A DNA stretch of 64,000 bases, taken from assembly GCA_910586255.1 (NCBI GenBank), contig CAJUHR010000014.1, positions 1-64,000 on the forward strand, read 5' to 3'. Of this stretch, positions 1 to 7,897 are shown in pieces. The notes beneath the pieces were generated by a model. That model worked only from the letters and a program-made list of their open reading frames with translations. It was not told the DNA's origin and ran no database searches. Position numbers and translations under genes: made by a program. Source of the stretch: an uncultured Lachnospiraceae bacterium (GTDB lineage Bacteria > Bacillota > Clostridia > Lachnospirales > Lachnospiraceae). Each line of letters starts with the position of its first letter. Position 1 is the first letter of the stretch.

Positions 1-53
1 CCTACGACAGCGCGGTTAACAGCCGCGTGCTCTACCGACTGAGCTATCGAGGA
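1..53 (-). tRNA. tRNA-Asn (GUU), 3' part cut off by the window edge
   Basis: On the minus strand the acceptor strand TCCTCGA starts at 53, followed by U8-A9, the D-stem GCTC, and an anticodon arm CGCGG-CTGTTAA-CCGCG. The anticodon GTT lies at 20-18, giving Asn. The variable loop and the start of the T-stem (GTAGG) reach position 1. The T-arm remainder and 3' acceptor strand lie outside the window. Confidence 0.93.
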
Positions 54-110
54 ATGTTTCTTAACGAACGATGATTAGTATACCAGAATTCCCCTGAAAA
101 AGCAAGTATA

Positions 111-1043
111 TTATTTAAAAAATTCATGCCGCTCGTGCTGAAACAAAAAGGTAAGACTTCTGTCAAACCAGCTTACATTCCCTGAGCGGGAGCGTCTGCG
201 GTTCATAAAATATAATGCTCCCTGGGAATAGTCCTCTCCGGCCAGAGCCCGGTCCACCGCCTCCACAGTCTCCGGCGTCACTGCGCAGGAATTCAAAGAC
301 CCGTTGCTCACCGGAGAAAACTGGGATTTTTGATACACCACACCGGTAATCGTATCCGGAAATTCATTACTTTTCACCCGGTTGATCACCACGTTTGCCA
401 CCAGGATCCTGCCCTTGGTATCGCAGACTCCTGCCTCCGCCTCCACAATCCTTTTAAGCACCTCGTAGTCCTGCTGAGAATAGCTGATGACTGAGGATGC
501 CTGCCTGCTCTCCTCCTTGGGTATTTCCACTCCCGGACCGCCTTCTGTTTCCTCCTGTGAAATCATTTCCCCGGATTTTGTCCGGCCGGCAAGCTTCACC
601 TCGGATGCATTCTGTGCTTTTTCTTCCTGAATTTCTTCTTTCTTAGCCAGCTCTTCTTGGATATTCTCCTTGGTCAGACGAATGTCCTCCTGTCTCTGCT
701 GCCGGGCCTCTCTTAAGGCAAACACCTCTCTTGCCACCGTTTCTCCGGCCAGAAGCTGTCCCTCCTTAATATCCCCGGCCATCTCACCGGCCTTGCCTGC
801 TTCCGGTTTCCCAAAAGCGTCCTCCCCGGAAACAGCAGAAGCCGTCTCTGCATATACGGTCAACACGGTCCTTCCGCCCTCATCCAGCCGGCCAATCGTC
901 AGCATCAGGGCGCCCGCAAGGATCCCCCCCGCCATCGCCATAGCTGTGTATCTTCCCGCTGCTATTAAAATCCACAACATCCTTTTGGCAAAGCTCCTGC
1001 AAAGTCTGCTCAGTAAGCGAATAGACAAATCAAGTATCTGCAT
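111..1043 (-). CDS. SleB-type cell wall hydrolase, membrane-anchored
   Basis: A 310-residue protein. Residues about 20-55 form a hydrophobic N-terminal segment that should act as a signal anchor. A long charged, Glu/Lys-rich linker (about 90-185) follows, then a C-terminal Hydrolase_2 (SleB/CwlJ-like) domain from about residue 188, recognisable by VEAEAGVCDTKGRILVANVV and the Phe-Ser-Pro-Val segment. Family members cleave peptidoglycan, often spore cortex, as lytic transglycosylases. A role in sporulation or germination is inferred, not shown. The start is supported by AGAGGTG 9 nt upstream and by a promoter at 1152-1181. The gene is monocistronic, with the tRNA downstream. Confidence 0.85.
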   Translation of the reverse strand: MQILDLSIRLLSRLCRSFAKRMLWILIAAGRYTAMAMAGGILAGALMLTIGRLDEGGRTVLTVYAETASAVSGEDAFGKPEAGKAGEMAGDIKEGQLLAGETVAREVFALREARQQRQEDIRLTKENIQEELAKKEEIQEEKAQNASEVKLAGRTKSGEMISQEETEGGPGVEIPKEESRQASSVISYSQQDYEVLKRIVEAEAGVCDTKGRILVANVVINRVKSNEFPDTITGVVYQKSQFSPVSNGSLNSCAVTPETVEAVDRALAGEDYSQGALYFMNRRRSRSGNVSWFDRSLTFLFQHERHEFFK

Positions 1044-1151
1044 AACAATTGCACCTCTTTTCCAAAATAATCAATTCCCAAAAAATCTCAAAAAATTTGT
1101 CGAAAGTGGGGATAAAATCCAAAAATCATTCGCTTTTTTGCTTTGATCGAT

Positions 1152-1181
1152 ATTATAGTGGGTGATATTCAAAAAAGTCAA
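1152..1181 (-). promoter_or_regulatory. sigma-A-type promoter of the cell wall hydrolase gene
   Basis: On the minus strand TTGACT (1181-1176), an 18-nt spacer and TATAAT (1157-1152), about 110 nt before the hydrolase start. The 1044-1433 stretch otherwise holds only AT-rich sequence and the terminator at 1342-1375. I see no gene in it. Confidence 0.65.
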
Positions 1182-1341
1182 TAGTTATTTAATATTTTTG
1201 TGATAATTTATATATATTTTTTCATGAAACCTTTTATATTGTTATTTATAGATAATTTTTGTGTATTTCTCTTTATTTTTTTATCTATTAATTCCAATTT
1301 ATTATTACAAATATATTACGTTTATGTTAAATATATCAGCA

Positions 1342-1375
1342 CAAAAAAAGAACCGATTTTTGTCGGCTCTTTTTT
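1342..1375 (-). terminator. intrinsic terminator, symmetrical, after the leu/ybaK cluster
   Basis: Stem AGAACCGA/TCGGCTCT with one G-T pair and a short T-rich loop. It is flanked by an A-run on one side and a T-run on the other, so it can work on both strands. It lies 60 nt past the ybaK stop and likely ends the minus-strand leuDC-leuDC-ybaK transcript. Confidence 0.8.
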
Positions 1376-1433
1376 ATGTCAACTATTTTCAGTTTTTGTT
1401 TCTTGATTTCCTTCTTCTAACACCTGTTTATTC

Positions 1434-1952
1434 TTACTTCTCACGCTCCCGCTGTACTAGTACATCGTTTTGCACCAACGAACAGAAGCTTCCCTCCACA
1501 TACTCCTTAAGAGCCTCCGGCGAGAGAATAATCTGCACCCCGCGCATGCCGGCGCTGACGGCAATCTCGTCAAACAGCACAGCGGTTTCTTCTATATAGA
1601 CAGGAAATTTCTTTTTCATGCCGATGGGTGAACACCCGCCCCGTATATACCCTGTGACCGGAAGCAGCTCCTTCATGGGAATCATATCCACCTTTTTATC
1701 TCCTGCCACCCTTGCCACCTTTTTCAGATCCAGCTCCTCTGCCACCGGAATACAGCACACCAGATATCCGGTTCTCTCCCCTTTAAGCACCAATGTCTTA
1801 AAGCAGCTGTCCGGATCCTGCCCCAGCTGACTGGCCACATGAACTCCTGAAAGGTCCTTTTCATCCACCTCATATTCCATGGTACGATAGGAAATCCCGG
1901 CTCTGTCCAAAAGGCGCATCACGTTGGTTTTCTCCTGCTTTTCAGACTTCAT
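1434..1952 (-). CDS. ybaK: YbaK/EbsC-type Cys-tRNA(Pro) deacylase
   Basis: A 172-residue YbaK/ProX-fold protein. Family members hydrolyse Cys-tRNA(Pro) or related mischarged tRNAs in the cytoplasm. The family pattern is visible: FKTLVL near residue 50, VPVAEELDLKKVA with KKVDMI after it, then GGCSPIGMKKKFPVYIEE and the later ILSPEALKEY. I chose the ATG at 1952 rather than 1994: it follows a G-rich ribosome site and overlaps the end of the upstream dehydratase gene by 11 nt, which suggests translational coupling. Functionally the gene is unrelated to leucine synthesis and seems a passenger in the operon. The last codons contain a 17-nt match to the end of palindromic element E3 (see findings). 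Confidence 0.85.
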   Translation of the reverse strand: MKSEKQEKTNVMRLLDRAGISYRTMEYEVDEKDLSGVHVASQLGQDPDSCFKTLVLKGERTGYLVCCIPVAEELDLKKVARVAGDKKVDMIPMKELLPVTGYIRGGCSPIGMKKKFPVYIEETAVLFDEIAVSAGMRGVQIILSPEALKEYVEGSFCSLVQNDVLVQREREK

Positions 1953-3252
1953 GGGGCAATCCCCCCGCCGGGACAATCCTGCCCGCCACGGCACAGGCCG
2001 CGGCCGTCATGGGAGAGGCCAAATATATCTCAACCTTGGAGGTACCCATACGTCCCAGAAAATTCCGGTTGTTGGTGGCCACCACCCGCTCCCCGTCACT
2101 TAAGATTCCCCCTGTCCTGCCGCAGCACAGGCCGCAGCCCGGATGGGTGATGATGGCCCCGGCCTTTATAAGCGTCTGCAGCACACCGCAGTCTAAGGCA
2201 TCCTCATAAACCTTTCTGCTGGCCGGCGTCACAATCAGCTTCACAAAGGGGGCCACCTTTTTTCCTTCTAACACACTGGCTGCCGCCTTAAGATCCTCCA
2301 GCCGCCCGTTGGTGCAGGAGCCGATAAATACCTGATCAATGGCCGTTCCCTCCAGCTGGCTCACGCTGCAGATATTGTCCACCTGAGAAGGACAAGCCAT
2401 AACCGGCTGAAAATCCTCTGCCCGGTAGGTGATGGTCCGCAGATACACGGCATCCTCATCTGCCCTCAGCTCTCTCTCTGCCTGCTCTAAAGACATGGCA
2501 AAAGTCTGAGAGCCGTTTCCTCCATAATTCTTTTCCGATTCCTCACAGTATTTGAGGGTTTTCTCATCCGGCATGAATACCGCGCACTTGGCCCCTGCCT
2601 CAATCGCCATATTGGCCATGGTCATGCGGCTGGACACGCTCATCTCCTCCACCGTGCTTCCGGCAAACTCAAGAGCCCGATAAGTAGCCCCGTCTGCTCC
2701 CAGATCCCCGATTAGCCGCAGGATAACGTCCTTGGACATCACGCCCCCCGGCAGCTTTCCGTCAATGACCACCCGGATGGTCTCCGGAACCTTCACCCAC
2801 AAGGTTCCTGTTCCCAGAATGGACGCCATCTCCGTATAGCCGATACCGGTGGAAAACGCCCCCACACACCCATAGGTTGTGGTATGGCTGTCTGTCCCCA
2901 ACACCACGTCTCCCGGCTTCACATAGCCCGCCTCTGTCATCAGCTGGTGGCAGATCCCATCACTGCGGTGGACATGGATCAGCCCGCACTCCTTCACAAA
3001 TGCATCTCCCACCCGGTAATGGCGGGTATCATCCTGCTGGCTGGCCGGAACCAGGTGATCGTAGATAAGCACCACCTTATCCGGATCCCACACCTTTTTA
3101 AAGCCCATCTCATGAAATTTATCTACAATAAACGGAATCATGATATCGTCCAACATCACCCGGTCCACATTTACGGTCACAATATCTCCCGGCTTTACGG
3201 CCGAAACACCCATATTGCGGGCCAGGATCTTCTCAACCATCGTCTGTCCCAT
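1942..3252 (-). CDS. aconitase-family dehydratase large subunit (LeuC/HacA/DmdA-like), second copy
   Basis: A 436-residue 3-isopropylmalate-dehydratase-type large subunit with a [4Fe-4S] cluster. Cluster cysteines are in IGSCTNGR (about residue 302) and GCGLCCGR (about 362), and the substrate-region motif LGTDSHTTTYG lies near 117. It shares its layout with the LeuC at 3898-5148 but is clearly diverged and 20 residues longer. It pairs with the small subunit 12 nt upstream. Such second pairs act on isopropylmalate, homoaconitate/homocitrate, citramalate-type substrates or 2,3-dimethylmalate, and the sequence does not decide between these. The start is preceded by a GGAGGA site. Confidence 0.85.
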   Translation of the reverse strand: MGQTMVEKILARNMGVSAVKPGDIVTVNVDRVMLDDIMIPFIVDKFHEMGFKKVWDPDKVVLIYDHLVPASQQDDTRHYRVGDAFVKECGLIHVHRSDGICHQLMTEAGYVKPGDVVLGTDSHTTTYGCVGAFSTGIGYTEMASILGTGTLWVKVPETIRVVIDGKLPGGVMSKDVILRLIGDLGADGATYRALEFAGSTVEEMSVSSRMTMANMAIEAGAKCAVFMPDEKTLKYCEESEKNYGGNGSQTFAMSLEQAERELRADEDAVYLRTITYRAEDFQPVMACPSQVDNICSVSQLEGTAIDQVFIGSCTNGRLEDLKAAASVLEGKKVAPFVKLIVTPASRKVYEDALDCGVLQTLIKAGAIITHPGCGLCCGRTGGILSDGERVVATNNRNFLGRMGTSKVEIYLASPMTAAACAVAGRIVPAGGLPHEV

Positions 3253-3264
3253 TTTCCATCCTCC

Positions 3265-3756
3265 TCAGTCAAGCCCGTTGCGCCGGCGCATGGCCTTCAC
3301 AAGGCCTCCGGCCTCAATGATCTCCACCAGATTATCCGGCAAAGCCGCAATGGGATATTTCTTTCCTTTATAATCCACATCCTGATTCACTGCGACAGTG
3401 ATGGTATCCCCCTCAGTCACATCTCCGCTAAGCTCCGGCTGCTCAATCAAAAGCAGCCCGTTATTGATGGCATTGCGGAAAAATATCCGCGCAAAGGACC
3501 CTGCTATGACACAGCGGATTCCCAAAGCCTTCACCACCTCCGGCGCCTGCTCTCTGGAGGAACCGCACCCGAAATTTTTGCCTGCCACAATGATATCTCC
3601 CGGCTGAATCTGCCCTGCCAGCTCCGGCCGCAGGGGAGAAAAAGCGTATTGCTTCATATCGTCAATGGTTTTCATGGCCAGGTACTCGGTGGGGATAATG
3701 ATATCCGTGTCAATGTCATCTCCGAGAACCCATACCCTTCCTGTAAATTGTTCCAT
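3265..3756 (-). CDS. aconitase-family dehydratase small subunit (LeuD-like), second copy
   Basis: A 163-residue swivel subunit partnering the 436-residue large subunit downstream. Visible family landmarks are DDIDTDIIIP, the FGCGSSREQAP loop and ARIFFRNAINNGL. The substrate-recognition loop reads YLAM after PTE, whereas the neighbouring LeuD has YLLL, so the two enzymes may differ in C-gamma substituent preference (inference from the known YLxx specificity loop of this family). A gap of 141 nt separates it from the upstream leuC. That gap holds no clear promoter, so one long transcript is possible. Confidence 0.85.
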   Translation of the reverse strand: MEQFTGRVWVLGDDIDTDIIIPTEYLAMKTIDDMKQYAFSPLRPELAGQIQPGDIIVAGKNFGCGSSREQAPEVVKALGIRCVIAGSFARIFFRNAINNGLLLIEQPELSGDVTEGDTITVAVNQDVDYKGKKYPIAALPDNLVEIIEAGGLVKAMRRRNGLD

Positions 3757-3897
3757 ACTGTCCCTCGTTTTCTTTTCGGGGCACTCTGCAAAGCCTGCCT
3801 GCCCACATTCCGGCAGCCGGCTTTACGGAGCACTCCATCTAAAATATTCCTGCAAAATCTCTTAACAGCCATGGTCCGCCCTAGAACGAAACACACT

Positions 3898-5148
3898 CTA
3901 CAGCATATCTGCCGTACAGATCTCTCCTTTTACCGCAGACGCCGCCACCGTGGCCGCGGAGCCCAAATACACCTTGGAGGAGGGATGGCCTGCCCGGCCC
4001 TTAAAATTCCTGGTTCCGGTGCTTATAAGCACCTCCCCCTCCCCGATCACGCCCTGGCAGCTGCCCCAGCAGACACTGCAGTTGGGATTCATCACAATGG
4101 CTCCGCTCTCCATGAAGATCCGAATCAGCCCTTCCTCCATGGCCTCAAGATACACCTCCTGGCTGGCGGGAACCACCAGAAAACGGACATGGTCCGCCAC
4201 CCGTCTTCCCTTCAAAACGGAGGCGCCCACCCGCAGCTCATCGATCCGCCCGTTGTTGCAGGAGCCCAAAAATGCCTCGTCAATCCTTACGCCGCAAACC
4301 TCCTTGGCGGGAACCACATCGTCCACAAAATCCGGTCTGGCCGCCACCGGGACAATGGCAGATAAGTCAAAGGTATATTCCCGGACGTAGACCGCGTCCG
4401 GGTCACTTGAAAACACTGCCTTGGGCTTTCGGCCCCTGGCCTTCAAATATTCAAGGGCAATCTCATCTGCTTCAAAAATGGCTGTCTTGGCCCCAGCCTC
4501 CACCGCCAGATTGCACAGCACCATCCGGTCATTGACGCTTAAGGTTTTCGCTCCCTCGCCGCAAAACTCCATCACCTGATAATTGACTCCGTTGGCCCCG
4601 ATCTCACCGATGATCGTCAGCATCAGATCCCGGGGATACACTCCCTCGGGAAGCTTTCCCACCAGGTTAAATTTTACGGTTTCCGGCACCAGCACCCAGG
4701 AGGTTCCGGTCACCATACCGTAGAGAAGGTCCGTACAGCCCACGCCGGTTCCGAAGGCTCCCAGAGCCCCGTAAGTGCAGGTGTGGCTGTCCGCCCCGAA
4801 AATCAATTCGCCGGGACACACATAATGCTCCATCATAATCTGGTGACACACTCCCTTGCCCTCCCAGAAATCAATCCCGTGCTCCCTGGCAAAATCCCTC
4901 ATCTTCTTCTGGGATGCCGCCGTTTTCGGGCTGTCGGAGGGAACATTGTGATCCGCAATAAATACCATCTTTTTTGTGTCTGCAATCCGCGGGTTTTTCA
5001 GCTTATTGTAATACATGTCCACAGTCAGATGGGTGGTCCCGTCATTGCTCATCATCCGGTCCAGCGTCACCGTATGGATCTCTCCTGCCTGCACCTTGTC
5101 TGCACCGGCCGCCCGGGCAATGATCTTCTCTGCAATCGTCATTCCCAT
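3898..5148 (-). CDS. leuC: 3-isopropylmalate dehydratase large subunit
   Basis: A 416-residue large subunit that isomerises 2-isopropylmalate to 3-isopropylmalate in leucine synthesis, as a heterodimer with LeuD. Cluster ligands are in LGSCNNGR (about 292) and NPNCSVCWG (about 352), with GADSHTCTYG near 117. The length fits the short bacterial/archaeal-type LeuC. The start ATG at 5148 follows GAGGAGGTG and comes 2 nt after the leuD stop, so the pair is translationally coupled, with leuD first. The second pair follows downstream. Confidence 0.88.
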   Translation of the reverse strand: MGMTIAEKIIARAAGADKVQAGEIHTVTLDRMMSNDGTTHLTVDMYYNKLKNPRIADTKKMVFIADHNVPSDSPKTAASQKKMRDFAREHGIDFWEGKGVCHQIMMEHYVCPGELIFGADSHTCTYGALGAFGTGVGCTDLLYGMVTGTSWVLVPETVKFNLVGKLPEGVYPRDLMLTIIGEIGANGVNYQVMEFCGEGAKTLSVNDRMVLCNLAVEAGAKTAIFEADEIALEYLKARGRKPKAVFSSDPDAVYVREYTFDLSAIVPVAARPDFVDDVVPAKEVCGVRIDEAFLGSCNNGRIDELRVGASVLKGRRVADHVRFLVVPASQEVYLEAMEEGLIRIFMESGAIVMNPNCSVCWGSCQGVIGEGEVLISTGTRNFKGRAGHPSSKVYLGSAATVAASAVKGEICTADML

Positions 5149-5150
5149 GC

Positions 5151-5630
5151 CTACACCTCCTCGTTCAGGGATGCAATCAGGCCTCCCTGATTTAATATCT
5201 TCTGCATGTATTCCGGCAGTCTGGTACAGGGATATTCTTCTCCCCCGACCCTTGCCACTCCCTCGCTTAGGGAAAGCTCCATCTCATCCCCGGTCTCCAC
5301 CTGATCCGGCAGCTCCCTGCACACGATTACCGGCAGACCGATATTGATGGCATTCCGGTAAAAAATCCGGGCAAAAGACTTGGCCACTACCGCCTTCACC
5401 CCCAGCGCCTTCAACACTCCCGGCGCCTGCTCCCTGGAGGAGCCGCACCCGAAATTTTCTCCCCCCACCACATAGTCTCCCGGCTTTATCTTGGACGGGA
5501 ACTGAGGATCCAGAGACTCGAAGGTGTGAATCTTCATATCCTCAATAGTCGGCAAAAGCAAATACTGGGATGCAATAATCTGATCCGTGTCCAGATCATT
5601 GTGAAATTTAAAAATTTTTCCCACAGCCAT
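5151..5630 (-). CDS. leuD: 3-isopropylmalate dehydratase small subunit
   Basis: A 159-residue small subunit carrying NDLDTDQII near the N-terminus, FGCGSSREQAPG, and the ARIFYRNAINIGLP segment that completes the active site of LeuC. I take the ATG at 5630, because AGGAGG lies 5 nt upstream; the open frame continues to 5699 but runs over the promoter. First gene of the leuDC-leuDC-ybaK cluster, divergent from the LysR gene, which probably controls it. Confidence 0.88.
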   Translation of the reverse strand: MAVGKIFKFHNDLDTDQIIASQYLLLPTIEDMKIHTFESLDPQFPSKIKPGDYVVGGENFGCGSSREQAPGVLKALGVKAVVAKSFARIFYRNAINIGLPVIVCRELPDQVETGDEMELSLSEGVARVGGEEYPCTRLPEYMQKILNQGGLIASLNEEV

Positions 5631-5669
5631 GATTTCCTCCTGTAAATTCATGTAATTCATACTGATTGC

Positions 5670-5699
5670 ATTATAGCATTGAAGCTGATATAATAACAA
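5670..5699 (-). promoter_or_regulatory. promoter of the leuDC cluster, in a LysR-type divergent region
   Basis: TTGTTA (5699-5694), an 18-nt spacer and TATAAT (5675-5670) on the minus strand, 40 nt before leuD. Just upstream (5699-5740) the motif AATAGATA occurs twice as a direct repeat in very AT-rich DNA. That is a plausible binding area for the divergently encoded LysR protein (inference). Confidence 0.65.
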
Positions 5700-5846
5700 T
5701 AGATAATACTCATATTTGTTATAATAGATAGTTATAGTTTGCTGTTCACAGGCAATGTTGGTTAGTTAAGTTGTTTTAGAAGGTACGCCTTGGAAAAGAA
5801 GAGGAAAACCAACTGATATTAATTCATACTACAATGTCATGATACC

Positions 5847-5870
5847 GGGGTCAAAAACTTTTTGAACCCC
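5847..5870. repeat. small GGGGTCAAAA hairpin repeat, copy 1
   Basis: Inverted repeat GGGGTcAAAAA/TTTTTgAACCCC with almost no loop, between the leu promoter and the lysR start. A near-copy lies at 37633-37656. It has no T-tract, so it is not a typical terminator. Confidence 0.6.
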
Positions 5871-5917
5871 TGCAATATATTATTTAGACTTTTAAAAACA
5901 CGAAAACAGGGGGGAAA

Positions 5918-6835
5918 ATGGATCAGAATCTTTCTCAATACCGAATCTTTTACTCGGTTGCCCGGACCGGCAACATTTCCAAAGCTGCCCGTGAGCTCTA
6001 TATCAGCCAGCCTGCCATCAGTAAGGCCATCAGCAAGCTGGAGGACAGCCTTAACACTACCTTGTTTACCCGCAACTCCCGCGGTGTACAGCTGACCGAG
6101 GAAGGGCAGATCCTCTTCGCCCATACAAGCGCTGCCTTTGAGGAGTTGAACCTGGGAGAGAGGGAATTAAAGCGAATCCGGGAATTTAACATGGGACACA
6201 TCCGCATCGGCGTCAGCAACACACTGTGCCGTTTTATTATGGTATCCTATCTGAAAGGGTTTATTGAAAAATATCCTCACATCAAGATTACCATCGAAAG
6301 CCAGTCCAGCACCCACACCTTAGCCATGCTGGGACAGCAGCGGATTGATATCGGCCTGACTGCAAAGCCCAAAACCGGCAAAAGCCTGGTTTTCCTTCCG
6401 GTTATGGAAATCCAGGATACTTTCGTGGCCACTCCCAGCTACCTGGAGAATCTCCGCCTTCGGGAGGGCGCGGACGCCGACCTTTTCCAGACAGGCAATA
6501 TTATGCTTTTGGACAAGCAGAATCTGACCCGCACCTATATTGACGACTATATGAACGCCAATCACATTCAGGCCAACAATCTTTTGCAGGTAACCACCAT
6601 GGATCTTCTGATTGAATTTGCCCGCATCGGCCTTGGAATCGGCTGCGTCATCCGGGAGTTTGTCCGGGATGACATTGACAAGGGCCGGCTGGTGGAGATC
6701 CGGCCGGAAAGTCCCATCCGCAAACGGACCATCGGCTTTGTCTACCACCCGGGCCGCCCCTCAAAGGCCTTGGACACCTTTATCCGGTTCTGCCGAGAAT
6801 GCGCGCCGGATCCTAGTATAACCCGATTTAAATAA
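5918..6835 (+). CDS. LysR-family transcriptional regulator
   Basis: A 305-residue LysR protein. The N-terminal winged helix-turn-helix reads AARELYISQPAISKAISKLE (about residues 22-41), followed by a substrate-binding domain from about residue 92. The start follows AGGGGGGAAA. It is transcribed away from the leuDC cluster, the classical arrangement for a LysR activator of the neighbouring operon, so a role in leucine or related dehydratase control is inferred. The stop codon lies inside palindromic element E1: the last seven codons (from CTAG at 6813) are supplied by the element arm. Confidence 0.85.
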   Translation: MDQNLSQYRIFYSVARTGNISKAARELYISQPAISKAISKLEDSLNTTLFTRNSRGVQLTEEGQILFAHTSAAFEELNLGERELKRIREFNMGHIRIGVSNTLCRFIMVSYLKGFIEKYPHIKITIESQSSTHTLAMLGQQRIDIGLTAKPKTGKSLVFLPVMEIQDTFVATPSYLENLRLREGADADLFQTGNIMLLDKQNLTRTYIDDYMNANHIQANNLLQVTTMDLLIEFARIGLGIGCVIREFVRDDIDKGRLVEIRPESPIRKRTIGFVYHPGRPSKALDTFIRFCRECAPDPSITRFK

Positions 6836-6978
6836 CCTTCCATTTCGCTGGCCTGCTTTCCCGATAGCACAAAGAAAAAATGCTCAGCGTAGCACCACTA
6901 CGCCTCCGCTTTTTCCTTTGCACTCTCGAAAAAGCATCCTCAACGAAATGGAAAGGTATTTAAATCGGCTTATACTAG
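6813..6978. repeat. CTAG-ended palindromic element E1 (166 bp)
   Basis: Long imperfect palindrome. The left end CTAGTATAACCCGATTTAAA pairs with the right end TTTAAATCGGCTTATACTAG. Inner arms (GCTTTCCCGATAGCACAAAG against CTTTGCACTCTCGAAAAAGC) flank a core hairpin, GCGTAG...CTACGC. It contains the stop codons of both convergent neighbours (lysR at 6835 and the gene at 6975). It is the same size and layout as E2 and E3. No coding capacity. It may act as a two-way terminator. Confidence 0.8.
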
Positions 6979-7499
6979 TCATACAGATTAAAATCCTCTC
7001 CCACCGCCGGATTTACCCTGCCGGTCCTCTTATCCACCTGATAGGTATTCAGCGTGCTGTAGCTGTTGGGACCGGTAATGGCGCGGACGGACATATGGAT
7101 TATGGCGCCGTCTTGCCAGTCCTCCAAAACTTCCACCGGACATTCCTCCCTGTCGTAATATCCCATCCCCGCGATGGCATTTTCCAGGAGATGGACAGCG
7201 GCTGTCTCATCAAGGGGAGGCCGCTGCACCCAGCTTCCCGTTTCCGAATCCAGATAATACCACAATCCGTTGTCCGTCTGAACCCATCCGGTCTGCAAAA
7301 CCCCCGCCTCATCGCCGTAATACCAGAGAGTCCCGATTTGATTCCATCCGGCCTCCACCATTGCCGGGAATGTCACGGCCTCTGCTTCTTTTGTCAGCTC
7401 CTCCCCGTAGGCGGGGACACTCAAAAGAACGGCCGCCAGAGCTGCTGCTTTTGCCGTTCTCAGCATTCTTCTTTCTACTGTCTTTTGCTCTCTCCTCAT
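6975..7499 (-). CDS. secreted protein with choline-binding-type repeats
   Basis: A 174-residue protein with a signal peptide (hydrophobic residues 15-30, AYG-EE cleavage region). Two aromatic cell-wall-binding-type repeats follow (WNQIGTLWYYGDEAGVLQTG and GLWYYLDSETGSW, about residues 52-92), then a C-terminal domain of about 75 residues that I do not recognise. Repeats of this type bind choline or glucan in cell envelopes. The start follows GGGAG. The stop codon lies in the right end of E1. Upstream, 7500-7730 holds no gene, only a short GC hairpin near 7590-7625. Confidence 0.75.
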   Translation of the reverse strand: MRREQKTVERRMLRTAKAAALAAVLLSVPAYGEELTKEAEAVTFPAMVEAGWNQIGTLWYYGDEAGVLQTGWVQTDNGLWYYLDSETGSWVQRPPLDETAAVHLLENAIAGMGYYDREECPVEVLEDWQDGAIIHMSVRAITGPNSYSTLNTYQVDKRTGRVNPAVGEDFNLYD

Positions 7500-7730
7500 T
7501 TTGATTCTGCTCCCTTCTCATTTTGTGTGATTGTTTGGAACAGCTCCCGGGCAGATAAAAGGCGTATGTAGCTGTCATCTATAATAAAGCAGGGGAAAAT
7601 CAAGGCCTTGGCCTTAATCTCCCCCTTGTCGTCTCTTCACATGAAGCAGCCGGATCTATGCTTCCTTCCTCCACCTTGCCTCTGCCGGTTCATCCTTCGT
7701 AAAATATATCAGGCTATTTTTTTAGTTTCC

Positions 7731-7897
7731 TTAGTACATTGTTCAGCAAATAACTGAACCAATCATGCAGAATGTTTTTTTCGAGTGTGCAAGCCAAAAA
7801 ACGCAGGTGCAGCGGGGCTGCGCTGAGGCTTTTTAACCTGTGCAATCGGGAAAACAGGCAAGTGATTGGTGTAGTTATTTGCGAGACAATGTATTAG
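7731..7897. repeat. TTAG-ended palindromic element E2 (167 bp)
   Basis: Left end TTAGTACATTGTTCAGCAAA pairs with right end TTTGCGAGACAATGTATTAG, continuing through AATAACT-ACCAATCA on the left and TGATTGGT-AGTTATT on the right. The interior (TTTTTTCGAGTGTGCAAG ... GTGCAATCGGGAAAACAGG) aligns with the reverse complement of the E1 interior. The right end overlaps the ilvC stop codon, so it lies directly 3' of ilvC. Confidence 0.8.

Noticed and set aside
2884..4365. A long open frame (493 codons) on the plus strand over the leuCD genes
   Set aside because: Antisense to well-supported LeuC and LeuD genes; rich in His, Pro and Leu as expected of a shadow frame, with no RBS or family motif.
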